A stretch of 64,000 nt of DNA from Lachnoclostridium sp. An76 (GTDB lineage: Bacteria > Bacillota > Clostridia > Lachnospirales > Lachnospiraceae). Position numbers and translations under genes: made by a program. This document shows positions 52,172-60,984 of this stretch, piece after piece; position 1 is the first letter of the stretch, and every line of letters begins with the position of its first letter. A model generated the notes under the pieces. The model did no database searches, was not told the DNA's origin, and was given only the letters and a program-made list of their open reading frames with translations. The stretch lies in the NCBI RefSeq assembly GCF_002161355.1, contig NZ_NFHL01000001.1:496001-560000 (forward strand), given 5' to 3'.

Positions 52172-54307
52172 TTAATTCATTCTATAATAACTAGAATATA
52201 CCCATGTTCCTGATGTTCCATATGTAATCTGATAACCATTTCTCCCTGTTTCATATGTAAAATCTGGATCAAATACATAGGTTGTTCCCCCAATAACAAC
52301 TTCACACCATGAATGAGGGGTCATGCCTCCACTTATTGTCGGAACATAGCCAGCCATCTGATGCGCCTCGTATCCAAGCATACGCGCCATATAACAGAAT
52401 GTGGCCGCCATAACATAACAGTTTCCTCTTCTATTCTGGAATCCATAATTTGCAAACCATTCGCTTCCGGGGGATGGATCTGCCGTCATTTGATAATAGG
52501 TCAGACCGGCAGACCAGTTAAATGCTGCTCGCAAATCCCAGCCAATGCTATTCAACACATTTCTTGCTGCCAGTTCAGTTTCATTATACATAGCACCTGT
52601 ATCTGAAAGCTCATAACCGTCGATTACTGTATTCTTGGCCATAACACCTTCTTTTCCGCCATACGGATCATTTGCCTTATACATATAATACCAGCGTCCA
52701 TTCACCAACTGCCAGCCCGTTTTCATAGAACCATCTGCACCCAGATAATACCATTCATCGCCTAGCAGCAACCACTCCTTCGCCATTGAACCACTGACAT
52801 TCAAATAGTACTTTGCTCCATTTATTACATACCATCCATTGCTCAACATCTTGTTTCCATTAGATGGATCCAGATAATACCAATCGGAGCCTACATAATT
52901 CCATCCAGATGCAAATAGCCCGTAAATATTAATATAGTACCAGTTCTCCCCATCACGAAGCCAACCTGTTTTCATAGAACCGCTAGGATTAAAGTAATAT
53001 GTATTGCCATTAATCTCTTTTTTACAGTTAGCTATCATCAAACCCGGATACTCCTCATTGGCTGCATCTAAATAGTACCAATCAGTTCCGATCCACTGCC
53101 AACCAGTGAGCATTGCTCCACTATTATTTGTATAATACCACCCTTCCGGTCTTAACACCCAGCCAGTATACATTGCCCCTGATGGATAAAAGAAATACGT
53201 TGCATTTCCAATGGTTTTTTTACAATTCTCTACCATCAGACCTGGATATTCTTCATTTGCCCCATCCAGATAATACCAAGCATTTCCTACATATTTCCAC
53301 CCTGTGGAACCATTTTTGTCGCCGTAATAATATCCTTCTGCATCTTTAATCCAGCCTGTGCGCATTGCTCCTGATGGATAAAAGAAATATGTAGCATTTC
53401 CAATGATTTTCTTACAATTTGCTACCATTAGGCCCGGATATACTTCATTTGCCCTATCCAAATAATACCATGTATTTCCCAGCAACAACCAGCCAGTAGC
53501 CATAGCTCCGTTGTCCTTCGCATAATACCAGCCTTCTGGTCTTAATACCCAGCCAGTATACATTGCTCCTGATGGATAAAAGAAATACGTTGCATTTCCA
53601 ATGATTTTTTTACAATTCTCTACCATCAAACCTGGATATTCTTCATTCGCCTCATCCAAATAATACCATGTATTTCCCAAGAGTAGCCAGCCAGTTGCCA
53701 TAGCTCCATTGTCCCTCGCATAGTACCAGCCTTCAGATTCTCTTATCCACCCTTTGCGCATCGCTCCATTTGCACCAAAAAAGTAGGTCTGACCTGCTAT
53801 TACCCGCTTGGTAGACGCTAGCATAATTCCCGGTTTCTCTACATTTTCCTGATCAAAATAATACCATACCCCACCGATTGCTCTCCATCCATAAGCCTTA
53901 ATGCCGGGCTCATCATAATAATAATATTCATCTCCCTGACGATACCAGCCGACAGTCCCCGTCTCTTCAGCAACCACTTTCTTTTCCGCAGTTTCAGCCT
54001 CGCCAACATTATCCGTGCTTTCATAAATATCTAAATTCTCAGAGCTTTCTGTATTTACAGAAGCATTTGTTTCTTCCGATATATCTGCGACATCTGTCTC
54101 TGGAAAATTTGCATCTTCCACTTCTTCCTGCGTCACAGTCTCATCCTGCTGAACTATGTTTTCTAAATGTTCTCCTTCTTCTGATAATTGTGTTGAAGCT
54201 CCCCCTTGCCAATCCGTTTCAGATTCAGCAGCATAACATAATGGTGTTGCCTGCATTGTCAATATAAGGGAAATGGCAACTATCTTTTGAATAAAACGCT
54301 TTTTCAC
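52172..54307 (-). CDS. Cell-wall-binding repeat protein with C-terminal transglutaminase-like domain
   Basis: Exported surface protein. After a signal peptide (KKRFIQKIVAISLILTMQAT) and an acidic linker (~30-120), about ten choline/glucan-binding-type repeats fill residues ~125-560, many as GWYYAKDNGAMATGWLLLG and TWYYLD. The C-terminal ~140 residues have a transglutaminase/protease-like triad: Cys630 in RGNCYVMAAT, His665 in TPHSWCEV, Asp in VFDPDF. GTG 54307 has GAGGTGA nearby; another GTG lies at 54316. 711 residues. The fold could crosslink, cut or form isopeptides; which is unknown. The repeats would bind phosphocholine or another glycan on the surface. Confidence 0.88.
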   Translation of the reverse strand: MKKRFIQKIVAISLILTMQATPLCYAAESETDWQGGASTQLSEEGEHLENIVQQDETVTQEEVEDANFPETDVADISEETNASVNTESSENLDIYESTDNVGEAETAEKKVVAEETGTVGWYRQGDEYYYYDEPGIKAYGWRAIGGVWYYFDQENVEKPGIMLASTKRVIAGQTYFFGANGAMRKGWIRESEGWYYARDNGAMATGWLLLGNTWYYLDEANEEYPGLMVENCKKIIGNATYFFYPSGAMYTGWVLRPEGWYYAKDNGAMATGWLLLGNTWYYLDRANEVYPGLMVANCKKIIGNATYFFYPSGAMRTGWIKDAEGYYYGDKNGSTGWKYVGNAWYYLDGANEEYPGLMVENCKKTIGNATYFFYPSGAMYTGWVLRPEGWYYTNNSGAMLTGWQWIGTDWYYLDAANEEYPGLMIANCKKEINGNTYYFNPSGSMKTGWLRDGENWYYINIYGLFASGWNYVGSDWYYLDPSNGNKMLSNGWYVINGAKYYLNVSGSMAKEWLLLGDEWYYLGADGSMKTGWQLVNGRWYYMYKANDPYGGKEGVMAKNTVIDGYELSDTGAMYNETELAARNVLNSIGWDLRAAFNWSAGLTYYQMTADPSPGSEWFANYGFQNRRGNCYVMAATFCYMARMLGYEAHQMAGYVPTISGGMTPHSWCEVVIGGTTYVFDPDFTYETGRNGYQITYGTSGTWVYSSYYRMN

Positions 54308-54316
54308 TTCTCTCAC

Positions 54317-54515
54317 CTCGTAAATTCCATGCTATATATTATATATTTTATCACTAGTACCTATCATTTCACCGCTTCTGTCCTCCTTATCTGTTTGTAT
54401 TACACGAATTATCAAATCATATAATATATAAAAAATTATATCATATCCCACTACCTTTTTAAAGAAATTTTCCAAAACTCATTATGCCCCTCATTATGAT
54501 CTTACACCATATTCT
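54317..54515. other. AT-rich intergenic region with no gene seen
   Basis: Very AT-rich (runs such as TATATTATATATTTTATC). I see a possible TATAAT-type -10 for the gene at 54307, but no good -35, terminator or repeat. Confidence 0.6.
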
Positions 54516-55202
54516 CTAACTATCTGACATTGGTTCTAATTGGTGACATCTTTTTACTAATCCTTGTACCGCTTTTGCTAAAAGTATATAGACTATATTA
54601 ACAAGAATTGCAAATATCAACGCTATTACAAATGAACTAAGCACAACAACCGGAAATATATCTATTCTCCGCACTGTATCTGTCACCTTTTCTGCCATTA
54701 GGGGATATATGATCTTATCTGATATAGCTGATGCAAGGTAAATTCCCAGAGACAATTCCGATATCTTCAAAATCCCTTTCTTAACTATATTTGGAGCTTT
54801 TATCATAGGGGCTGCCATTAATACTCGGAAAATCAAAACAGATATTATTATAGCCTGTACGCCCCAAAAACTATTGTAGCCTATCCACTCATACGTCCCA
54901 TCATAACTTCGGTAATAATTAAACAGTCCAAATACAATCATCAGACCAAGAAGAATAATGCTTTCTTTTAAAAGAAAAATTTTTTTCGTTTCCTCTTTCA
55001 GATATGCTCCTAAAAAATAATATGTAATGGGATATAAAGTTTCCCAATAATCCGGTACAATCGCACTATACACTCTTGTTTGATCACCAAGAGACAAAAG
55101 ATCCCAGCAATTTAGCAGACTCGGAAGAGCGGTTAATCCTAACAGTGTTATGATTAACCATTTCCTTCCTACGTCATTTAAATTGTTCCACAATATATTA
55201 AG
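54516..55202 (-). pseudogene. 3' part of an acyltransferase gene split by the IS21 element
   Basis: Encodes the last ~225 residues of an acyltransferase-3 protein: helices, an extracellular WIGYNSFWGVQ segment and the ISELSLGIYLAS region. No start of its own. Joining it to the 5' part at 57845 after removal of the IS and one target copy gives a continuous 365-codon frame (...IIPFLN-ILWNNLND...), so the insertion alone explains the break. The gene is probably inactive as it stands. Confidence 0.85.
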
Positions 55203-55343
55203 TGCAAACAGCCACTTTCTGCGGACAGCAGGGCCGCATTTCCCGGACAGTCCGGGCCATATTAAACGGACAGCCTGGGATATCAGCAGGGCAGAGGGTA
55301 CTCCGCCCCACTGATCAGTATTGATCGGTGTTCCAGAAGAAAG

Positions 55344-56081
55344 CTATGCTTTCTCAATAAGTACAGTAAATCCTGTCGTTAGTCTGCGTCTGATCCCGTC
55401 AAGCTTACCGTAGCATTCCTTTTCGTCACTCAGCTGATTTCCCCACTCATCTGGAGAATACTGACAGCTGAAGAGTGTGGAGGTGCCAAGGTCATCCCGA
55501 AGTTTTATGAGATGATACAGGATCTTGATCCCTTCTTCTGAATACCTGCTTATGGCAAAATCATCAATGAACAGCAGCTGGATCCGTGCATAGTACCTGA
55601 TCCTCTTACGATACTTGTTCAGGTCTTCCTGGCGGTTGAGGACGATCAGTTCGTCCAGCAGGTCACTATAGTCTACGAACTTACAACGGTAATTACGTCT
55701 GCATGCTTCCACACAACAGGCAGACAGGAAATAAGACTTGCCGGCACCGGTGACTCCATAGATCCCGACGTTCTGCCGGTTCTCAGCGAAATGAAATTTC
55801 AGGATCTGTTCAACGGTGGCATCATTGTAGATGCGTCCGTTGCCGGTTTTCAGATTCTCGGCCAAAGCACCTTTATTGATCAGGCTGCTGAGCCGCAGAT
55901 TTGTTTCAAACCTGTTGTTGAGTGTTTCTATGTACTGAGGTTCCAGAACCTCACGGATAAACTGCAAAGCGGTATAGCTGCCGAATTCAGGACTTTTAGA
56001 CAGTTCTGCGAAACGCTGGGCGGCTACCGGCAGGGATAGTGTGTCCAACATCTCATAGATATCAGTAGTCTTATTCTTCAT
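55344..56081 (-). CDS. istB: IstB-like ATP-binding helper of IS21-family transposition
   Basis: AAA+ ATPase that assists IstA in target choice. Walker A GVTGAGKSYFLSA near residue 105 and Walker B IQLLFIDDFAIS near 170; LYHLIKLRDD region follows. 245 residues. It overlaps istA by 11 bp, the usual IS21 coupling. Confidence 0.94.
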   Translation of the reverse strand: MKNKTTDIYEMLDTLSLPVAAQRFAELSKSPEFGSYTALQFIREVLEPQYIETLNNRFETNLRLSSLINKGALAENLKTGNGRIYNDATVEQILKFHFAENRQNVGIYGVTGAGKSYFLSACCVEACRRNYRCKFVDYSDLLDELIVLNRQEDLNKYRKRIRYYARIQLLFIDDFAISRYSEEGIKILYHLIKLRDDLGTSTLFSCQYSPDEWGNQLSDEKECYGKLDGIRRRLTTGFTVLIEKA

Positions 56082-57684
56082 TGCCTGCCTCCGTTTCCTG
56101 ACGCTTCAGCAGGTTCTTAAGGGAATACTTGCTGTCATCATCTTTGTAGGCGCCGGATACGGCTGTTGCAGCATCTTCGTTGGGACTGCTCTGTGGCATT
56201 GTACTTTGCAGCGGCTCTTTATGGTAAGTTGAGATTGTGTTACAGATATAGGAATAGTTGCATCTCCCAGCTAAAACGGCGTCTTTACAGCAGCGTTCCA
56301 GGGCTTCCGGCGAGTACTTCTCCGCATACCGCAGAATACCAAAGCAGCTTCGGAATGACTGCACCGGATAAGCGTATTTTCGAATGACTGCATCGATCAA
56401 AGCACGGGTGCTGGGTCCGATAGCAGATGCTTTCTGTTGAAAATAAGGCACCGTCCAATAGCCATAGTCTTTGTATTCGGCAGGCATGTCCGAGGGGATG
56501 ATCACCCAGTCTTTCGGTGTGTAGCTCCGCTTATGCGTCCGGATGAAGTCGCCGTGTTTGTTATAGACATAGATTTCTTTTTCCCCTGCCCGGATCTCAA
56601 GTTCCTGTCGCAGATATTTCCGGGGCATGCTATAATGGACCTTGTCGAAGGTGAAGGAGAAATCTTGTGCTACTTTAACAGTCTTTCGTTCAAGATATTC
56701 AAAACGACTGGGCGGAAGAGGCAGGAGAGTCTCCTTCTCTTCTGTCGTAAAGAGATCGTACCGGGAATAGGTGAGCCCCTCAAAAGGCTTCCGATTCTCG
56801 GCATCCACCTTTTCCATCAGGACACGGTTTAAATCATCCAGCGAATAAAAGACCATATCTTCCATATCCATGAGGATGTGCATGGTAATGATCTTTACGT
56901 GGCCTTCCACAACTGGTTTCCAGCGGGGGGATTTCACTTTGGCAGGGGTTAAAACCGTATTGTTATGTTCTGCCCATGCCTGGAAATCTTTATTCAGGAC
57001 AGGGCTGATCCAGTCTTTATTCCGGGCAACTGCTACTTTGCAATTATCCGGGGTGATTGTCGGCGTCACGCCGCCAAAATAGGACAGAGCATTATTGTTG
57101 ACCCGGATCCAGTTCCGGATATCGCATTCGGTCATTCCTTCAGCGTAAAAGTAATCACTGTAGGTGAGGGCAGCGATAAAGATCGTGACCTTTATGGTCT
57201 CATCCGGGTTCCGGCGGTTATGCAGATAGAGCTGCTTCCCCGCATAGTCCAGTTCGAGATTGACACCGGGATAACGCTGGATGTGGAAGGTCAGCTGTTT
57301 GGAATCAGCCCATTCGCTGTAACGCCTGCAGTATTGGCGATAACTCATAGGTTTCTTCCCGTCTACGATACCTATGGCATTGTATTTCTGCCACAGATGT
57401 TTCAGGGTCTCCCCTTTGCGGGCTAAAGCCTTGTAGACAGCTTCCTTGTTAAAATCCCGATAGAGAAGCTGGTTCGCTGATACACCAGGCTTTTTATAGA
57501 GAATACTCTCAATGTATTCATTCGTGACATCTGCCGGTAAAGGGTATGAGAGTTTCGGATTCTCTCTGAAACGCTTCAGGAACTCGTTTACGGTTGTTTT
57601 GCTGCAGTCGCCGCAGCTTTCGGCAATCTCACGGCAGCTAAGATGGTTCACAAAGTGAAGCCGTAGTACTTTTTTGTAATCCAT
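56071..57684 (-). CDS. istA: IstA-like transposase of an IS21-family element
   Basis: DDE integrase-type transposase. An N-terminal helix-turn-helix (LSCREIAESCGDCSKTTVNE, ~12-32) and a catalytic core with first Asp in ELDYAGKQ (~148), second in TPDNCKVAV (~215) and Glu in PVVEGHVK (~250). 537 residues, and the frame is intact. The C-terminus ends in a Lys/Arg/Glu tail overlapping istB. Confidence 0.95.
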   Translation of the reverse strand: MDYKKVLRLHFVNHLSCREIAESCGDCSKTTVNEFLKRFRENPKLSYPLPADVTNEYIESILYKKPGVSANQLLYRDFNKEAVYKALARKGETLKHLWQKYNAIGIVDGKKPMSYRQYCRRYSEWADSKQLTFHIQRYPGVNLELDYAGKQLYLHNRRNPDETIKVTIFIAALTYSDYFYAEGMTECDIRNWIRVNNNALSYFGGVTPTITPDNCKVAVARNKDWISPVLNKDFQAWAEHNNTVLTPAKVKSPRWKPVVEGHVKIITMHILMDMEDMVFYSLDDLNRVLMEKVDAENRKPFEGLTYSRYDLFTTEEKETLLPLPPSRFEYLERKTVKVAQDFSFTFDKVHYSMPRKYLRQELEIRAGEKEIYVYNKHGDFIRTHKRSYTPKDWVIIPSDMPAEYKDYGYWTVPYFQQKASAIGPSTRALIDAVIRKYAYPVQSFRSCFGILRYAEKYSPEALERCCKDAVLAGRCNYSYICNTISTYHKEPLQSTMPQSSPNEDAATAVSGAYKDDDSKYSLKNLLKRQETEAGNEE

Positions 57685-57844
57685 AGTAGGACCTCCAGAT
57701 ATAATATTTCTCCATTTTAAGGAGATGCGCTTATTATATCTGAAGATCTATTGTCCGGTTAATGTGTCCCTACTTGTCCGCTAATTATGTCTCAGACTGT
57801 CCGCCGAATATGGCACAGGTGTCCGTTTAGCCCGACAATCTGCA

Positions 57845-58262
57845 TATTAAGAAACGGAATAATCAAAAATAATCCTATATACATCTCAATATACCATGCA
57901 TAAGAATCTGCACTAAAGTCTAATATGCTTAAAATCATCTTTTTTATTCCCATGTTCTCTTTTTCATAGATTACATTGAACAAAAGGCAACAGATACATA
58001 CCAGAACATATATGCAGTAAGTTCTTTTTATTCCCTTATAATACGATATAGTCAATTCTTTTTTGTTCATAAGGTAACCTGTCAACATCAAAAATAATGG
58101 CACACAGGTTATAAACGCAGTACGTAAAATACACATAATCAGCATTCTCATTCCCGAACATGTCAATTCATAAAACCCTGAATTAAGACAGAAATGTACT
58201 GAAATCACAAAAATCGCGGCTACACATCTGATTAAATCAAGATTAATATTTCTTTCCTTCAT
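57845..58262 (-). pseudogene. 5' part of an acyltransferase gene split by the IS21 element
   Basis: Residues 1-139 of an acyltransferase-3 protein: KERNINLDLIRCVAAIFVISVH start with the family Arg and His, CVPLFLMLTGYLM, and YAWYIEMYIGLFLIIPFLN at the break. Then the IS end adds a short foreign tail to a stop at 57792. ATG 58262 follows AAAGGATG; upstream in-frame ATGs at 58274 and beyond are possible. The 3' part is at 54516-55202. Confidence 0.85.
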
Positions 58263-58420
58263 CAAACAAGACATCCTTTCTTCCAACCGTTATTTAAAAT
58301 ATAATCTCTGAAATACGTTCTTTTTCCAGCAATATTTATATTACAATAACCTCATCAAATCTTCAATCAATTCGTATATTTAATACTCAAGAATTACATT
58401 CTCAGAATTACATTTTCATA

Positions 58421-58449
58421 TTGACACTTCCTATAATATTATATATAAT
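58421..58449 (+). promoter_or_regulatory. Perfect consensus sigma-A promoter of the phosphocholine genes
   Basis: TTGACA, exactly 17 bp, TATAAT, no mismatch in either hexamer. About 35 bp upstream of the ATG at 58484. Drives the three-gene phosphocholine unit. Confidence 0.85.
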
Positions 58450-58483
58450 AGTTTTGTTCACAAAAATAAAGAGGTGGTTAATC

Positions 58484-60247
58484 ATGAACATTCAAGAATG
58501 TGATATCTTGAACGCAATTATTTCAAAACCTTATGAAAATCAGCGGATTCTATCCCAGACATCCGGGCATTCTCTCGGAATTGTAAACCGTTCTGTTAAA
58601 TCGCTAATAGACACCGGATACCTCAATACAGACATGACTCCTACTGACAAGGCAATACAGGAAGTAAGTGTAAAGTCACCCAAAACTGCTATCATTCTTG
58701 CCGCCGGGTTTGGAATGCGTATGGTTCCGATTAATACCGAAACTCCAAAAGGACTATTGGAAATTCACGGTGAACCCTTAATCGAGCGACTGATCAAACA
58801 GCTTCATGAAGTAGGCGTTTCCGATATATATGTAATTGTGGGCTTCATGAAAGAACAATATGAATATCTGATTGATTTGTATGGAGTGAGGCTAATTGTA
58901 AACACTGAATATGCAACCAAAAACAATCTGCACTCTATAAAACTGGCAGCAAAATACCTTGGAAATTCCTATATCATACCGTGTGATATTTGGTGTGCTG
59001 AGAACCCTTTCAATCAACACGAACTGTATTCCTGGTATATGGTCAGCGATCATTTGAGTAGCGACAGTTCTGTACGAGTCAATCGGAAAATGGAACTTGT
59101 TACAGTAACTGGAAGTGGCGAAGGAAATACAATGCTCGGCATTACTTACCTTGTAAAAAAGGATGCAGCTTACGTTAATGAACGGATTCATCAGCTCGCA
59201 TCCGATCAAAGATATGACGGTGCTTTCTGGGAAGAATCACTATACGCAAAAAACAAAATGATCATTCCGGCTAAACTAGTTCCCGCCGATGTTGCAGTAG
59301 AAATCAATACTTATGAGCAACTCAGAGAACTGGACAGTAATTCCAATCAACTAAAATCAGATGCGATCGAAACTGCTTCTAAAGCATTGAATACAACTCC
59401 AGAAGCTATAACAAGGATTACTGTATTAAAAAAGGGGATGACAAACCGTTCTTTCCTTTTTAACTGTAATGGTCGCAAATACATCATGCGTATCCCCGGA
59501 GAAGGGACAGATAAGTTGATCAATCGCAAGCAAGAAGCCAATGTATATCAAAAAATCAACAACAAACACATTTGTGACAATATCATATATATTAACCCTG
59601 AAAATGGATATAAGATCACTGAATTTATTGAAAACACCCGAGTATGCGATCCACTTAATATGATTGATGTCAAAAAATGTATGACGAAATTACGTTCATT
59701 TCATGAAATGAACTTGCAAGTGAATCATGACTTTAACTTGTTTGACCAGATTGAATTTTATGAAAGTCTCTGGAACGGAAAGAATTCAATCTATAGAGAT
59801 TATCACCAAACAAAGGCTCATGTAATGTCACTAAAGCCATATATCGATTTGCAGCCCAAAAAAAAAACACTTACTCATATAGATGCTGTTCCTGATAATT
59901 TCCTTTTTTCAACAGGTTCTGACCAACAGGAAACAATCAGGCTGATTGATTGGGAATATGCCGGGATGCAGGATCCTCATGTGGATATTGCCATGTTCTG
60001 TATTTATTCTTTTTACAATAGAGCCCAGATTGATCAGACGATACAATTTTATTTCAAAAATGACTGCCCCGATTCAACTCGGATTAAAATATACTGCTAT
60101 GTGGCAGTCTGCGGACTTCTTTGGAGCAACTGGTGTGAATACAAAAGAAATCTCGGAGTAGATTTCGGCAAATATTCTTTGCAACAATATCGCTATGCAA
60201 AAGACTATTACAGAATCGTTCAAAAGGAATTAGGCAAAGAAAGTTGA
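58484..60247 (+). CDS. LicC-LicA fusion: phosphocholine cytidylyltransferase plus choline kinase, with N-terminal helix-turn-helix
   Basis: Would both phosphorylate choline and activate it as CDP-choline. A winged-helix-like N-terminus (~1-60, NIQECDILNAIIS to LIDTGYL) precedes a sugar/choline nucleotidyltransferase (~65-290, IILAAGFGMRMVPINTETPKGLLEI, signature GXGXRXXPXTXXXPK). The kinase follows (~305-585) with catalytic THIDAVPDNF (HxDxxxxN) and metal-binding LIDWEYAG. LicC and LicA are usually separate. ATG 58484 has AGAGGTGG. 587 residues. The head may sense or bind DNA. Substrate specificity for choline is inferred from family and neighbours. Confidence 0.85.
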   Translation: MNIQECDILNAIISKPYENQRILSQTSGHSLGIVNRSVKSLIDTGYLNTDMTPTDKAIQEVSVKSPKTAIILAAGFGMRMVPINTETPKGLLEIHGEPLIERLIKQLHEVGVSDIYVIVGFMKEQYEYLIDLYGVRLIVNTEYATKNNLHSIKLAAKYLGNSYIIPCDIWCAENPFNQHELYSWYMVSDHLSSDSSVRVNRKMELVTVTGSGEGNTMLGITYLVKKDAAYVNERIHQLASDQRYDGAFWEESLYAKNKMIIPAKLVPADVAVEINTYEQLRELDSNSNQLKSDAIETASKALNTTPEAITRITVLKKGMTNRSFLFNCNGRKYIMRIPGEGTDKLINRKQEANVYQKINNKHICDNIIYINPENGYKITEFIENTRVCDPLNMIDVKKCMTKLRSFHEMNLQVNHDFNLFDQIEFYESLWNGKNSIYRDYHQTKAHVMSLKPYIDLQPKKKTLTHIDAVPDNFLFSTGSDQQETIRLIDWEYAGMQDPHVDIAMFCIYSFYNRAQIDQTIQFYFKNDCPDSTRIKIYCYVAVCGLLWSNWCEYKRNLGVDFGKYSLQQYRYAKDYYRIVQKELGKES

Positions 60248-60260
60248 GGCAAAAATAATT

Positions 60261-60983
60261 ATGCACACAGTAAAAAGAGCTATTGTCATGGCGGCCGGTA
60301 TTGGAAAACGGATGCAGCCTGTAACACTTGAAACACCAAAACCATTGATAAAGGTAAACGGAATTCGGATGATTGATTCTGTTATACAAGGATTAAACAA
60401 TAACAATATTTTTGAAATATATATAGTCGTCGGCTATATGAAAGAGAAATTCTATAGTCTGGAAGAGGAATATCCGGGAGTTAAAGTCATTGAAAATCCT
60501 TTCTATAACACCTGTAATAATATTTCTTCTCTGTATATGGCCCGGGATCATATCGAAGATGCACTTATTTTGGACGGTGATCAAATAATATATAACGACT
60601 CTATCCTTCAATCCGAATTTGAACGTTCTAGTTACAACTGCGTCTGGACAGATACAGATACAGACGAATGGCTACTCACTGTTGAAAATGGAGTCGTCAA
60701 ATCATGCAGCAGATCCGGCGGAAAAGGAGGCTGGCAGCTTTATAGCATTTCTCGTTGGACTGCACAAGATGGCAGAAAATTAAAAAAACATTTAGAGTTA
60801 GAATTTGAACTCAAAAAAAATCAGCAAATCTATTGGGATGACATAGCACTTTTTTGTCATCCAGAAGATTACCATCTTGGAATTCAGGAAATGACTCGTA
60901 AAGATGTTACTGAAATAGACAGTATATACGAATTAGCACAAATAGACAACCACTATAAAAAATATATTCACGGAGGGCTGTAA
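60261..60983 (+). CDS. LicC-like nucleotidyltransferase
   Basis: 240-residue nucleotidyltransferase with VMAAGIGKRMQPVTLETPKPLIKV near the start, EIYIVVGYMKEKF and a catalytic LILDGDQIIYND Asp region. It resembles the N-terminal half of the fusion gene 13 bp upstream; both may transfer CMP to phosphocholine or to a related alcohol phosphate, giving two paralogous activities. Ends 1 bp before the transporter gene, so an operon. Confidence 0.85.
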   Translation: MHTVKRAIVMAAGIGKRMQPVTLETPKPLIKVNGIRMIDSVIQGLNNNNIFEIYIVVGYMKEKFYSLEEEYPGVKVIENPFYNTCNNISSLYMARDHIEDALILDGDQIIYNDSILQSEFERSSYNCVWTDTDTDEWLLTVENGVVKSCSRSGGKGGWQLYSISRWTAQDGRKLKKHLELEFELKKNQQIYWDDIALFCHPEDYHLGIQEMTRKDVTEIDSIYELAQIDNHYKKYIHGGL

Positions 60984-60984
60984 A

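Larger units (their letters stand above)
55203..57844 (-). mobile_element. IS21-family insertion sequence, 2642 bp
   Basis: Both ends begin TGCA (55203 and, inverted, 57844). A direct repeat TATTAAG (55196-55202, 57845-57851), extendable to 8 bp with the shared A, marks the target duplication. Several CGGACA-type subterminal repeats lie within ~100 bp of each end, as IS21 transposase sites do. It carries istA and istB and is GC-richer than the island. No frameshift was noted in either gene, so it may be active and recent. Confidence 0.92.
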
